The notes beneath the pieces were generated by a model, which was given only the letters and a program-made list of their open reading frames with translations, was not told the origin of the DNA and did not search any database. A DNA stretch of 10,261 bases from Sulfurimonas sp. (GTDB taxonomy: Bacteria > Campylobacterota > Campylobacteria > Campylobacterales > Sulfurimonadaceae): contig JAESSH010000019.1 in the NCBI GenBank assembly GCA_016764205.1, positions 16,848-27,108 on the forward strand. Reading direction: 5' to 3'. Both the position numbers and the translations under genes were made by a program. Positions within the stretch are counted from its first letter, which is position 1. Every line of letters starts with the position of its first letter. Shown here piece after piece: positions 1-6,620 of the stretch.

Positions 1-203
1 TTCCAGATTTTTTTGCTTTGAGGAATCTTGTTTTGTTTATAAAGCTCAAAGCTAACAGAGGCATTGATAAAGCCTTTGAGAAGCTTTACCTCGTTGTTAT
101 CTTCAAAGCGTCTAGGAAACCAAATTGCTTCAAGGGCTTCATGCGCATCATAGTATCTTTGTTCATCAAGACAGAGTATGTATTCTTCTATTTTTTCAAT
201 CAT
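1..203 (-). CDS. DUF309 domain protein (3' end beyond window)
   Basis: This gene is visible only as an open minus-strand frame of 67 complete codons that leaves the window at its left edge, so its C-terminus is missing. The start of the protein reads MIEKIEEYILCLDEQRYYDA and is followed by HEALEAIWF and, near residues 41-52, LLKGFINASVSF. This pattern (a small acidic helix, then YxDAHExLExxW, then LLKGxIxxA) is typical of the DUF309 family, small all-helical proteins of unknown function. The ATG at 203 is fixed by an in-frame TAA only three codons upstream. It sits in the sequence ATGATTGA, so the start overlaps the stop of the upstream rhodanese-like gene by 8 bases, which implies translational coupling. 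It is probably the third gene of the operon beginning at 2141. The family call is by motif; the function is unknown. Confidence 0.78.
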   Translation of the reverse strand, partial: MIEKIEEYILCLDEQRYYDAHEALEAIWFPRRFEDNNEVKLLKGFINASVSFELYKQNKIPQSKKIW

Positions 204-510
204 TGTCTGTTACCATCATGTTCTTTCTCCAATATCCTCGACCACCCTTAAGGGATATACAGTGGTGCAAGGGAAACTTTTCTTTGTACTGGGGGAGTCT
301 ATCAAAAGTTGCCTTACCAGAATCACAGTAAAAAACAAAAATACTGCCCTCTGGTTCTTTTTTAAGCTGAGGTGGGTTATATACCACTGTTTCAGCCTTA
401 TCTATAGGGGAGAGTATGGTATCTATGAGAAAGACTTGAATCCCTTCTTTTTCAAGTTTTATTTTATTTTCTAAGAATTCTTTTTGTGTCCATTGGTCTG
501 GGTAAGTCAT
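196..510 (-). CDS. Rhodanese-like (sulfurtransferase-fold) small protein
   Basis: This 104-residue single-domain protein resembles the C-terminal half of a rhodanese fold. An IFVFYC strand leads to a candidate active-site loop, CDSGKA, with Cys62 in the position of the persulfide-forming cysteine. It is followed by a helix and then by ISLKGGRGYW (residues 85-94), which matches the usual rhodanese 'L-x-GG-x-x-x-W' ending. The N-terminal part is degenerate: the common 'DVR' motif appears only as FLIDT near residue 28. There is no signal peptide or membrane segment, so it is likely cytoplasmic. An in-frame TAA lies at 538-540, so the ATG at 510 is the first possible start. The GGAGGGGGAG stretch coding the end of the cyclase gene is the only Shine-Dalgarno-like sequence, at a long spacing of about 16 bases. 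The gap to the cyclase stop is 11 bases, indicating an operon. Sulfur transfer is inferred from the family; the partner is unknown. Confidence 0.72.
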   Translation of the reverse strand: MTYPDQWTQKEFLENKIKLEKEGIQVFLIDTILSPIDKAETVVYNPPQLKKEPEGSIFVFYCDSGKATFDRLPQYKEKFPLHHCISLKGGRGYWRKNMMVTDND

Positions 511-521
511 AGCTGTATTTT

Positions 522-2141
522 TTATTCTCCCCCTCCTTTATGCGTAGAATATTTGTAGTTGTTTCGACCAGTATTTTTAGCCTCATACATAGCAGTATCT
601 GCATTTTTAATCAGCGTAGCTGAAGTAGGTCCATGATCTGGATAAATTGCTATACCGATACTCATAGAGATGTTAATTTCTTGGTTATAGATGACACGTG
701 ACTCTTGTGTAGCTTGCATAATTTTTTTAACACTTAATTCAATTACCTCAGGTTTAGAAAAATTGTTGATTATAACAATAAACTCATCTCCTCCCATTCG
801 AGCGACTGTATCTGTTTCTCTTGTAGCAAGTTTTAAAATCTTTGCAACTTCTTGAAGTAAGGCATCGCCTACATGATGTCCGTAGGAATCGTTGACTTGC
901 TTAAAACAATCCAAGTCAATGTAAAAAAGAGCAATTTTTTCATTTCGTCGGTCTGCATTCTTCATTGCCTGGGATAAACGGTCAAAAAATAAAGTACGAT
1001 TAGGAAGTCCAGTAAGCATGTCATGGTAGGCTTGGTGGTAGAATTTTGTTTCAGCATCTTTACGTAGTTTAATCTCTCGATGCATCCTAAAAGACCAAAT
1101 TAAGACCATGAAGAGTAAGGCAAGTAAAAAAAAGATTATAAGAGGCTCTTGGGAGTCTTGGGCTTTTTTAAGGTGCTTTTCTTGTATACATTGCTGCTGT
1201 TGTTCATTGTTTAAAATAAGCTTATCTGTTGTTTGCTCGCTACCAAGCTTATTTGTTTGAATAAGGTGTGAGTATTCGTTATAAACAAATCTTTCGTTAA
1301 CATGACCAATATTAAAAAGACTTATTAACATAAGCTCACGTATTGCCTTACCCTCATAAATAAGCTTTTCTAAAGATTTTCCTTTGGCATATTTTTCTTG
1401 GATGACTTTTGCTGTTGCTTCTATGTTTCTCAGGGCATATTCCCAGCCTTTTTTTGTTGCAAAAAGAAAGTTACGTACCTGCTCCGGATTGTTTTTTATT
1501 TTTTCATGTGAAGTAAAGAGATTATTTGCCTTTGTCTCAAAGCCATATTCAAAGGGGTCTATAACATTAAAAGGGATGCGATATTGTTCAAGTTCATACA
1601 ATTCATTTGAAGTAAATATTGAAATAGAATCAACAGTTTTATTTATGAAATGTTGAATGCTATAATCTTGCGTAATGAAGTCAGTATTTTGTTCATTAAT
1701 GTCGAAGGAATAGAGTAGTTTTCTTAAAGAAACGTTATTTATTTCATTACTTGATAACATGATTTTTTTGTTTTTTAAACCTAAAATAGATGAAATTTCT
1801 TTTTTGCTAATGAGAACGAGAGGAGAGCGTTGAAAGTATGTAGCTATAAGTGTGAGGTCTTGAAGTTTTTTATTTTGGTAAGCAATTGTATAGTTACTAA
1901 GTGCAAAGTCTACTTTTTTGTCATGAAGAACTTGAAGAGGGTTTATGTTCTTTTGTAGTTCCAAAAAGGAAACATCTAAGTTATTATCTTTGTAGTATCC
2001 TAGTTCTTTAGCCATAATAAATCCAGCAAATTGGAATTGGTAGGTCCATTGTAATTGGAGGCTTATTTTTTCGATAGAAGAGGGGGGTTGTGCAAATAAA
2101 AATGAATGCATACATACCATAAAAAATATAAAAGTTTTCAT
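522..2141 (-). CDS. Diguanylate cyclase with periplasmic NMT1/THI5-like sensor
   Basis: This 539-residue membrane sensor makes c-di-GMP from two GTP. Residues 1-18 form a signal peptide ending FLFAQ. Residues about 25-290 form a periplasmic binding-protein-like domain of the NMT1/THI5 type, with the typical FAGFIMAKELGYY near 38-50 and RSPLVLI near 105-111. A single membrane helix lies at about 333-351, followed by a short charged linker and a GGDEF domain at about 372-532. The GGDEF motif is intact at 450-454 (MGGDEF). DLDCFKQVNDSYGHHVGD (409-426) supplies metal and substrate residues. RETD at 441-444 lies exactly five residues before GGDEF, the canonical inhibitory I-site, so product inhibition is expected. 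The NMT1/THI5 family binds thiamine-pyrimidine precursors or sulfonates in characterised members; the ligand here cannot be read from the sequence. It is the first gene of the run leading to the rhodanese-like and DUF309 genes. No Shine-Dalgarno precedes the ATG. Confidence 0.93.
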   Translation of the reverse strand: MKTFIFFMVCMHSFLFAQPPSSIEKISLQLQWTYQFQFAGFIMAKELGYYKDNNLDVSFLELQKNINPLQVLHDKKVDFALSNYTIAYQNKKLQDLTLIATYFQRSPLVLISKKEISSILGLKNKKIMLSSNEINNVSLRKLLYSFDINEQNTDFITQDYSIQHFINKTVDSISIFTSNELYELEQYRIPFNVIDPFEYGFETKANNLFTSHEKIKNNPEQVRNFLFATKKGWEYALRNIEATAKVIQEKYAKGKSLEKLIYEGKAIRELMLISLFNIGHVNERFVYNEYSHLIQTNKLGSEQTTDKLILNNEQQQQCIQEKHLKKAQDSQEPLIIFFLLALLFMVLIWSFRMHREIKLRKDAETKFYHQAYHDMLTGLPNRTLFFDRLSQAMKNADRRNEKIALFYIDLDCFKQVNDSYGHHVGDALLQEVAKILKLATRETDTVARMGGDEFIVIINNFSKPEVIELSVKKIMQATQESRVIYNQEINISMSIGIAIYPDHGPTSATLIKNADTAMYEAKNTGRNNYKYSTHKGGGE

Positions 2142-2153
2142 AAACTTATTTTA
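2139..2153 (-). promoter_or_regulatory. Candidate leaderless promoter/start of the cyclase gene
   Basis: On the minus strand a TAAAAT hexamer (2148-2153) is separated from the ATG (2139-2141) by exactly six bases. A transcript starting 6-7 bases after the hexamer would begin at or next to the A of ATG, and no purine-rich Shine-Dalgarno is present. There is no clear -35 box; the upstream stretch is T-rich, as is common for sigma-70 promoters in Campylobacterota. This is a motif reading only. Confidence 0.4.
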
Positions 2154-2187
2154 GCATAAAATATATACAGAGTGTTTAAAACTTTGT

Positions 2188-2202
2188 TACAATAAGCTTA
2201 TG
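2188..2202 (+). promoter_or_regulatory. Candidate leaderless promoter/start of the helicase gene
   Basis: TACAAT (2188-2193) is followed by six bases, AAGCTT, and then the ATG at 2200-2202, with no Shine-Dalgarno between. The arrangement mirrors the divergent cyclase start: the two 15-base blocks TACAATAAGCTTATG and TAAAATAAGTTTATG match at 13 positions in opposite orientation. A transcript initiating at normal distance from this -10 would be leaderless. No good -35 is seen. Confidence 0.4.
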
Positions 2203-4851
2203 GGAAACAAAAACAAAAACAAAAAAAATACGAAAATAAATCAAAAAATACGTTCTTTTTTTGATGATGATGCCTTTGATGTAGGCGTAGAGAGAGTTGA
2301 TTCTCAAACACTTAGTGAGCTGTTTCATGCACTTGGAATTTTTGACATAGCATTTACAAAAGAAGTTATGGTAAAAGAAGTACGAAGGTTATGGAGTTTG
2401 TCTGGCAGTGATTTTAGAGTAAATGTCTTAGACTTTTTTATTGCCAATGGGGAAAACTACGCATCAGGAAAACCTAAAAAAATAAGTCTTGAGCGAACTG
2501 AAAAACTGTATGAGATTATAGATAAGTTGGAATGTAATCAAGAAGAAGAAATCTTACTTCTTGAAGCTTTTAAAGAGGTACGCAGCAAGAAAATAACAAT
2601 AGAAAAAATGGAGTCTAAATTAAAACACATCCGTTTTGACATGAAAAAACAAGGGCTAGAAAAATCACTTGATGGTTTTTTTGATATTGATGATTCCTTA
2701 GAGTTTAACGCTTCACTTACTTACAGAATATATCAACAACATTTTCATAAAATTTTAACCCTTAACACAAGACCTTATAGTTTTGAGTACTTAGAAGTAA
2801 GCCCAGTAGATGAGATAGTAAAAACAATACTCGCTGATAAAGAAGATGCAATTGTAGGGAAGCAAGCCTCCATAGAAAATTTTATACAATCTCTTGCACA
2901 GCCTCATGAGTACCTTACAAATAAAGAAATAGAAACAGCCTTGCGAGCAAATCCTCCAAAAACAAGCGTTCATTTTCCTCTACTTAAAGATTCTATTTTA
3001 CGAAGTTTACTAGAAGTATATTTGGATGTGCAAGATTTGATTATGCATGAGAAAGAGATTCTCCTCAAGGTAAAAGAAGGTGTGCAGCTTCCTTATTCTA
3101 CGCATAGACATATGTATGTACTGGAACTACATATTGAACTGGATGGACTCTTAGAATCTATTTGGAAAGGAGACAGGCTTGATTTTTCATCTGCCCTTGA
3201 GAATGCAAAAAAAGAGCATGAGGAAAACTTTTTTTATGAACTGAACCTTGTGGTAAAAAACTGTGAAAACTATGCAAAACTGCTCCATTTTTCAGATGAA
3301 GAGCTCCATGCTAAGGTCTATGAATTTCTTTTAGAACTTTTGTATAACACGCTCAGTATAACACCAAAGATTGTTAGAAAAACTACGAGAATCTTTATTT
3401 ATAACATTCAAGAACAGCTAATTAAAAAACAGCGTCATTCACTTCTTGCACGTACAATTAGAGACTTTAAAAACCTTTTTCCAATGGCAAGGGAAATGCA
3501 TCGTAAACTAACACTTCATATTGGTCCTACAAATAGTGGTAAAACCTATGAAGCGATGAAAAAACTTGAGGAGGCAGATACTGGATACTATTTAGCACCT
3601 CTTCGTTTATTAGCATTAGAAGGATATGAAAACCTTAAAGAGAAGGGAATTGAATCTTCGCTGATAACAGGAGAAGAACAAATCCTTGATGATGAGGCTA
3701 CGCATATTAGCTCAACAATAGAGATGCTAAACTTTGATGTAGATGTAGATGTTTGTGTAATTGATGAGGTACAAATGCTGGGTGACCGTGATCGTGGTTG
3801 GGCCTGGGCAAATGCTATTATTGGAGCACCTGCAAAAGAGATTATTATGACAGGCTCTTCCAATGTAAGAGAAGCCATAGTAGCACTTTGCCAATACCTT
3901 GGAGAAGAGTTAGAAATTATTGAGTTTGAGAGAAAAAATCCATTACGACTACTAGAGGTTCCAACAGAGCCAATGGATGTTGAAATTGGCACAGCGATCA
4001 TTGCCTTTAGCAGAAAAGATGTGCTTCGTTTAAAGCAAGATTTTTCGCGTTTCTTTTCTGTAAGTGTTGTGTATGGAAATCTTTCTCCAGAAGTCAGACG
4101 TGAAGAAGCTCAGCGTTTTCGTGAGGGTAAAACACAGATTCTTATAGCTACAGATGCCATAGCTATGGGAATGAATTTACCTATTAAAACGATACTCTTC
4201 TCAAAGGCGGAGAAGTTTGATGGTGTAAGTCAGCGAAACTTATTTCCTTCTGAAATTCATCAAATCTCTGGGCGTGCTGGACGGTTTGGCATAATGGAAG
4301 AGGGTTATGTGGGTGCTTTAAATAGTGAATCATTACACATTCTAAAAAAGAACTTTTATAAGGATGCAAAAACGATTACGCTTCCCTTTAAAGTGATGGC
4401 AAACCTAGAGCATATAAAACTTGTAGGAAGTATTTTAGAAGAAACATCACTCTTAGAGATTTTAAAATTTTTTATACAAAACATGGAATTTAATGGTCCT
4501 TTTCATGCTTCTTCTTTAGAGGATATGCTTGCGGCTTCAGAGATAGTAGATACGTTCGATTTAGACATTGCAACTAAGTACCATTTAGCTTGTGCACCAC
4601 TTACGCTAAAGTCTCCTTATATTGTTCGTGCCTACGAGAAATATATTCAATGCTTACAGAGCAAGCTTCCAATCACGTATATACCACCTAAGCTTTTTGG
4701 AGCATTTGCACAAACTACAGATGAGTTGTTACGTGCTGAGGATATGGTCAAGGAGATTTCCCTTTACCTTTGGCTTTCATATAGGTTTAATGATTATTTT
4801 ATTGATGAAAAAAAGCACGAACATCAAGGGGTGTTCTCAACAAGTATATAG
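2200..4851 (+). CDS. SUV3-like DExH-box RNA helicase (zero-frame product)
   Basis: This 883-residue ATP-dependent helicase belongs to the SUV3 group (mitochondrial and bacterial RNA degradosome-type superfamily 2). An N-terminal region of about 430 residues is helical and not recognised; its first residues are very Lys/Asn-rich. Core motifs in order are Walker A GPTNSGKT (442-449), the LAPLRLLALE signature, DEVQM (522-526, Walker B), TGSSN (551-555), NLSPEVRREEAQRF, ATDAIAMGMNLP (650-661) and the arginine-finger motif HQISGRAGRFG (687-697). A SUV3-type C-terminal helical region follows, with CAPLTLKSPYIVRAY close to its end. The role is probably cytoplasmic RNA unwinding linked to RNA decay. 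The last 11 zero-frame residues ([11 protein letters not shown]) follow a slippery A-run and look unlike a family C-terminus, whereas the -1 frame carries a zinc ribbon. The authentic full-length protein may therefore be about 933 residues. It has its own divergent promoter and no Shine-Dalgarno. Confidence 0.93.
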   Translation: MGNKNKNKKNTKINQKIRSFFDDDAFDVGVERVDSQTLSELFHALGIFDIAFTKEVMVKEVRRLWSLSGSDFRVNVLDFFIANGENYASGKPKKISLERTEKLYEIIDKLECNQEEEILLLEAFKEVRSKKITIEKMESKLKHIRFDMKKQGLEKSLDGFFDIDDSLEFNASLTYRIYQQHFHKILTLNTRPYSFEYLEVSPVDEIVKTILADKEDAIVGKQASIENFIQSLAQPHEYLTNKEIETALRANPPKTSVHFPLLKDSILRSLLEVYLDVQDLIMHEKEILLKVKEGVQLPYSTHRHMYVLELHIELDGLLESIWKGDRLDFSSALENAKKEHEENFFYELNLVVKNCENYAKLLHFSDEELHAKVYEFLLELLYNTLSITPKIVRKTTRIFIYNIQEQLIKKQRHSLLARTIRDFKNLFPMAREMHRKLTLHIGPTNSGKTYEAMKKLEEADTGYYLAPLRLLALEGYENLKEKGIESSLITGEEQILDDEATHISSTIEMLNFDVDVDVCVIDEVQMLGDRDRGWAWANAIIGAPAKEIIMTGSSNVREAIVALCQYLGEELEIIEFERKNPLRLLEVPTEPMDVEIGTAIIAFSRKDVLRLKQDFSRFFSVSVVYGNLSPEVRREEAQRFREGKTQILIATDAIAMGMNLPIKTILFSKAEKFDGVSQRNLFPSEIHQISGRAGRFGIMEEGYVGALNSESLHILKKNFYKDAKTITLPFKVMANLEHIKLVGSILEETSLLEILKFFIQNMEFNGPFHASSLEDMLAASEIVDTFDLDIATKYHLACAPLTLKSPYIVRAYEKYIQCLQSKLPITYIPPKLFGAFAQTTDELLRAEDMVKEISLYLWLSYRFNDYFIDEKKHEHQGVFSTSI
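4809..4815 (+). promoter_or_regulatory. Slippery heptamer A AAA AAG, candidate -1 frameshift site
   Basis: The helicase reads GAT GAA AAA AAG CAC here, placing A AAA AAG in the exact X XXY YYZ phase required for tandem -1 slippage by lysyl-tRNA. This is the heptamer used by E. coli dnaX. The full run is seven A (4808-4814) followed by G. The -1 frame has a TGA at 4806-4808, just before the site, and is then open to 5000, so slippage can only occur within this short window. No upstream Shine-Dalgarno-like stimulator is obvious within 15 bases. Confidence 0.5.
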
Positions 4852-5000
4852 AGGAATCGCTTCATCAAACACACTTCAGGCAAACTTGTAAAATGTGTAA
4901 GACTCCACTTCCACTTAATTCAAAATACAGTATTTGTCAGAACTGTTTTAAGAAGAACTATACAGGACATAGGAGTCCAAGACGAAGAAGTCATTCTTAA
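4815..5000 (+). CDS. -1 frame zinc-ribbon C-terminal extension of the helicase
   Basis: Starting directly after the slippery heptamer, the -1 frame is open for 61 codons and ends TAA at 4998-5000. It encodes [15 protein letters not shown] followed by [11 protein letters not shown], a CxxC-x12-CxxC zinc ribbon, and then a basic tail, [11 protein letters not shown]. In a shifted helicase of 933 residues the four cysteines would be 897, 900, 913 and 916. The frame has no usable start of its own: there is no ATG, GTG or TTG before the first cysteine, and the only ATG (4893) falls inside the first CxxC. It is therefore best explained as a C-terminal extension of the helicase, reached by ribosomal or transcriptional slippage, or as the remnant of a frame broken by loss of one A. 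A zinc ribbon plus an arginine-rich tail suggests nucleic-acid binding. The stop meets the convergent chemoreceptor gene exactly, which supports real coding sequence. Confidence 0.7.
   Translation, partial: ARTSRGVLNKYIEESLHQTHFRQTCKMCKTPLPLNSKYSICQNCFKKNYTGHRSPRRRSHS
4819..4836 (+). promoter_or_regulatory. Small hairpin just downstream of the slippery site
   Basis: GAACATC pairs with GGTGTTC (six Watson-Crick pairs and one U-G) around an AAGG tetraloop, beginning three bases after the heptamer. Frameshift stimulators usually start 5-9 bases downstream, so the position is slightly close, and the stem is short. It is a candidate stimulator, but it could be chance. Confidence 0.3.
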
Positions 5001-6577
5001 GAATGAAATTCGTCTATAGTTGATTGAAGGGATTGTGCGGTTTTAACAAGCTTTTGAACATCATTTTCTATTTGTTGTGCGCTTTGTCCATTTTCACCTG
5101 AGAGTGACTCAATATCTGTAATAGCCCCAATGATAGACTCTATTTCTTTGGACATTATATCTGCATCCTGTTTGGCTTGATGTGCAACCTGACTTGAATT
5201 ATCCATAGCCTCAGAGGTAATAAGAATTTTTTCTTCCACTTCGTGAGATATATTTGTTAAGTTTTCTATTTTCTTTGCATTGCTATGCATTTTATCACTC
5301 ACATCGTTAATGGATTGAACAATAGTACTTACGCTTATATCTATCTCTACAAGACTTTTTTGCGTTCTCTCTGCAAGTTTTCTTACCTCATCCGCAACAA
5401 CAGCAAATCCACGTCCGTGTTCACCTGCACGGGCTGCTTCAATAGCAGCATTAAGAGCGAGTAAATTTGTTTGTTCAGCTATATCTTTGATAACACCTAA
5501 TACACCCTTGACTTGATTTGCATTTTCTTTAAGACCGGAAAGCTCACCTGAGAGTTCATTCTCGATTTCTACAAAAGCATCAACTTCTTCGCTAAGAATA
5601 GTGAGTGAATTTTGAGCGGCTTTTAGGTTGTTGTTTGCATTCTCAACTACTGTTTGCGTCTCCTCTGTTGTACGAGAGGATTCTATGAGCAAGGCTTTAA
5701 TGGTTTTGGTTTTTTCTGAGGCTTGATGGACAATTTTACCCTCTTTTTGTGTACTTGTTGCGATAACATGACTTGAATCTAAAATTTCTTGGGCAATTTT
5801 TGTATTTTGTTCCCCGAGAGCTTTTACGTCATTTATAGTATTTTGAACCATTCCTATAAAGTTATTCACTTCCTGCGCTGCATCACCAAATTCGTTATGC
5901 GCCTTATGCTCGAGCCTTTTTGTTAAGTCTTTATCGCCTTTAACAAGTTCAGAGATTCTGTTTTTAAGGTTCGCGAGAGGTTGAAAAATTTCTTTGGTAA
6001 AAAAGATAGTAGCAACAATACAAAAAAGGACTAAGGCAATAAGTAAAGAAACAGATACTATACTTTTTGTAGAGGCAATTTCTTCATCAACCTTATTTAA
6101 AGAAAGGACTATATCGAGTACTCCTAAGGCATCGCCTACATTTGAGCTTTGATGACAAGATATACACCTGTTTTGTGCAATAATAGGTAAAAGTTTACGG
6201 ATTGTATGATGACCGTTTTCATTTTTTTCTATAATTTTAATAGTTTTATTTTTAAGTACATCTATCATAAGTGGATCGCGTGTAAACTTTTCGTAGGCGC
6301 CTAAAAGCGTTTTTGATTTTACAATATTTAAAGATTCTATTCCTTCTATTGATTTGGCATCTAAAAAAGCTTTTCTTATTGCGTTGGCATCACCTTGCAT
6401 CATACTTTGAGACATGCTTTGAAGAATAGACTCACTAAGCATGGAGAGAGATTGCTCACTGGCTTTTTGGGATACTACATTGAGGGTGTAAGAGAGATAT
6501 GAGTAGATACTAACAAAGCCTATGATACTAATACCAGCTATTGAAGCTGCTACCTTTGATTTTATAGATTTAAGCAT
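4997..6577 (-). CDS. Methyl-accepting chemotaxis protein with CxxCH heme motif
   Basis: This 526-residue chemoreceptor has membrane helices at about 11-29 and 172-194, which flank a periplasmic sensor. A HAMP domain (about 195-247) and a cytoplasmic signalling coiled coil follow. The hairpin tip is intact: [20 protein letters not shown] begins at residue 365 and continues [21 protein letters not shown], the CheA/CheW-binding region. No C-terminal CheR-tethering pentapeptide is present. The sensor contains CISCH at 138-142, a canonical CxxCH for covalent c-type heme, followed by [13 protein letters not shown]. This arrangement occurs in heme-containing sensor domains just before the second membrane helix, so redox or gas sensing is inferred. 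It lies 43 bases after cobC on the same strand but has its own AGGA Shine-Dalgarno (6584-6587) six bases before ATG and TATAAT hexamers upstream. It is probably independently transcribed, with possible read-through from the cob operon. Confidence 0.94.
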   Translation of the reverse strand: MLKSIKSKVAASIAGISIIGFVSIYSYLSYTLNVVSQKASEQSLSMLSESILQSMSQSMMQGDANAIRKAFLDAKSIEGIESLNIVKSKTLLGAYEKFTRDPLMIDVLKNKTIKIIEKNENGHHTIRKLLPIIAQNRCISCHQSSNVGDALGVLDIVLSLNKVDEEIASTKSIVSVSLLIALVLFCIVATIFFTKEIFQPLANLKNRISELVKGDKDLTKRLEHKAHNEFGDAAQEVNNFIGMVQNTINDVKALGEQNTKIAQEILDSSHVIATSTQKEGKIVHQASEKTKTIKALLIESSRTTEETQTVVENANNNLKAAQNSLTILSEEVDAFVEIENELSGELSGLKENANQVKGVLGVIKDIAEQTNLLALNAAIEAARAGEHGRGFAVVADEVRKLAERTQKSLVEIDISVSTIVQSINDVSDKMHSNAKKIENLTNISHEVEEKILITSEAMDNSSQVAHQAKQDADIMSKEIESIIGAITDIESLSGENGQSAQQIENDVQKLVKTAQSLQSTIDEFHS

Positions 6578-6586
6578 GAAGATTCC

Positions 6587-6617
6587 TAAGATATAATTAT
6601 AGAATTATTATATCTTA
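6587..6617. promoter_or_regulatory. 11-bp inverted repeat over the chemoreceptor promoter
   Basis: TAAGATATAAT (6587-6597) and ATTATATCTTA (6607-6617) are perfect inverted arms with a 9-base spacer. They fill most of the 43-base gap between cobC and the chemoreceptor. On the minus strand each arm region contains TATAAT (6607-6612 and 6596-6601); the nearer one would give a leader of about 12 bases bearing the AGGA site. The stem is almost all A/T with no following T-run, so a terminator is unlikely. An operator for a dimeric regulator is plausible; the regulator is unknown. Confidence 0.5.
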
Positions 6618-6620
6618 TAA

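Noticed and set aside
18..474. Overlapping plus-strand open frames at the left edge
   Set aside because: They are opposite the DUF309 and rhodanese-like genes, which have recognisable motifs and coupled start/stop signals. The plus-strand proteins are Phe/Ser-rich with no motif.
1384..1656. Plus-strand open frame of 90 codons
   Set aside because: It is antisense to the periplasmic sensor part of the cyclase and has no start signal or family resemblance.
3588..4001. Minus-strand open frame of 137 codons
   Set aside because: It is antisense to the helicase motor domain, whose motifs are unmistakable. The antisense protein is Ser/Ile-rich low complexity, as expected of a shadow.
4622..4891. 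Plus-strand open frame of 89 codons over the helicase 3' end
   Set aside because: It lies largely within the helicase in another frame, its protein has no recognisable motif, and it is in the third frame, which does not encode the zinc ribbon.
4893..5000. A separate small gene starting at the ATG at 4893
   Set aside because: The start falls inside the first CxxC, losing one zinc ligand, and no Shine-Dalgarno lies at a usable distance. The frame reads better as an extension of the helicase.
6587..6617. Rho-independent terminator for the cob operon
   Set aside because: The stem is almost purely A/T and no T-run follows it on the minus strand; it overlaps TATAAT hexamers instead.
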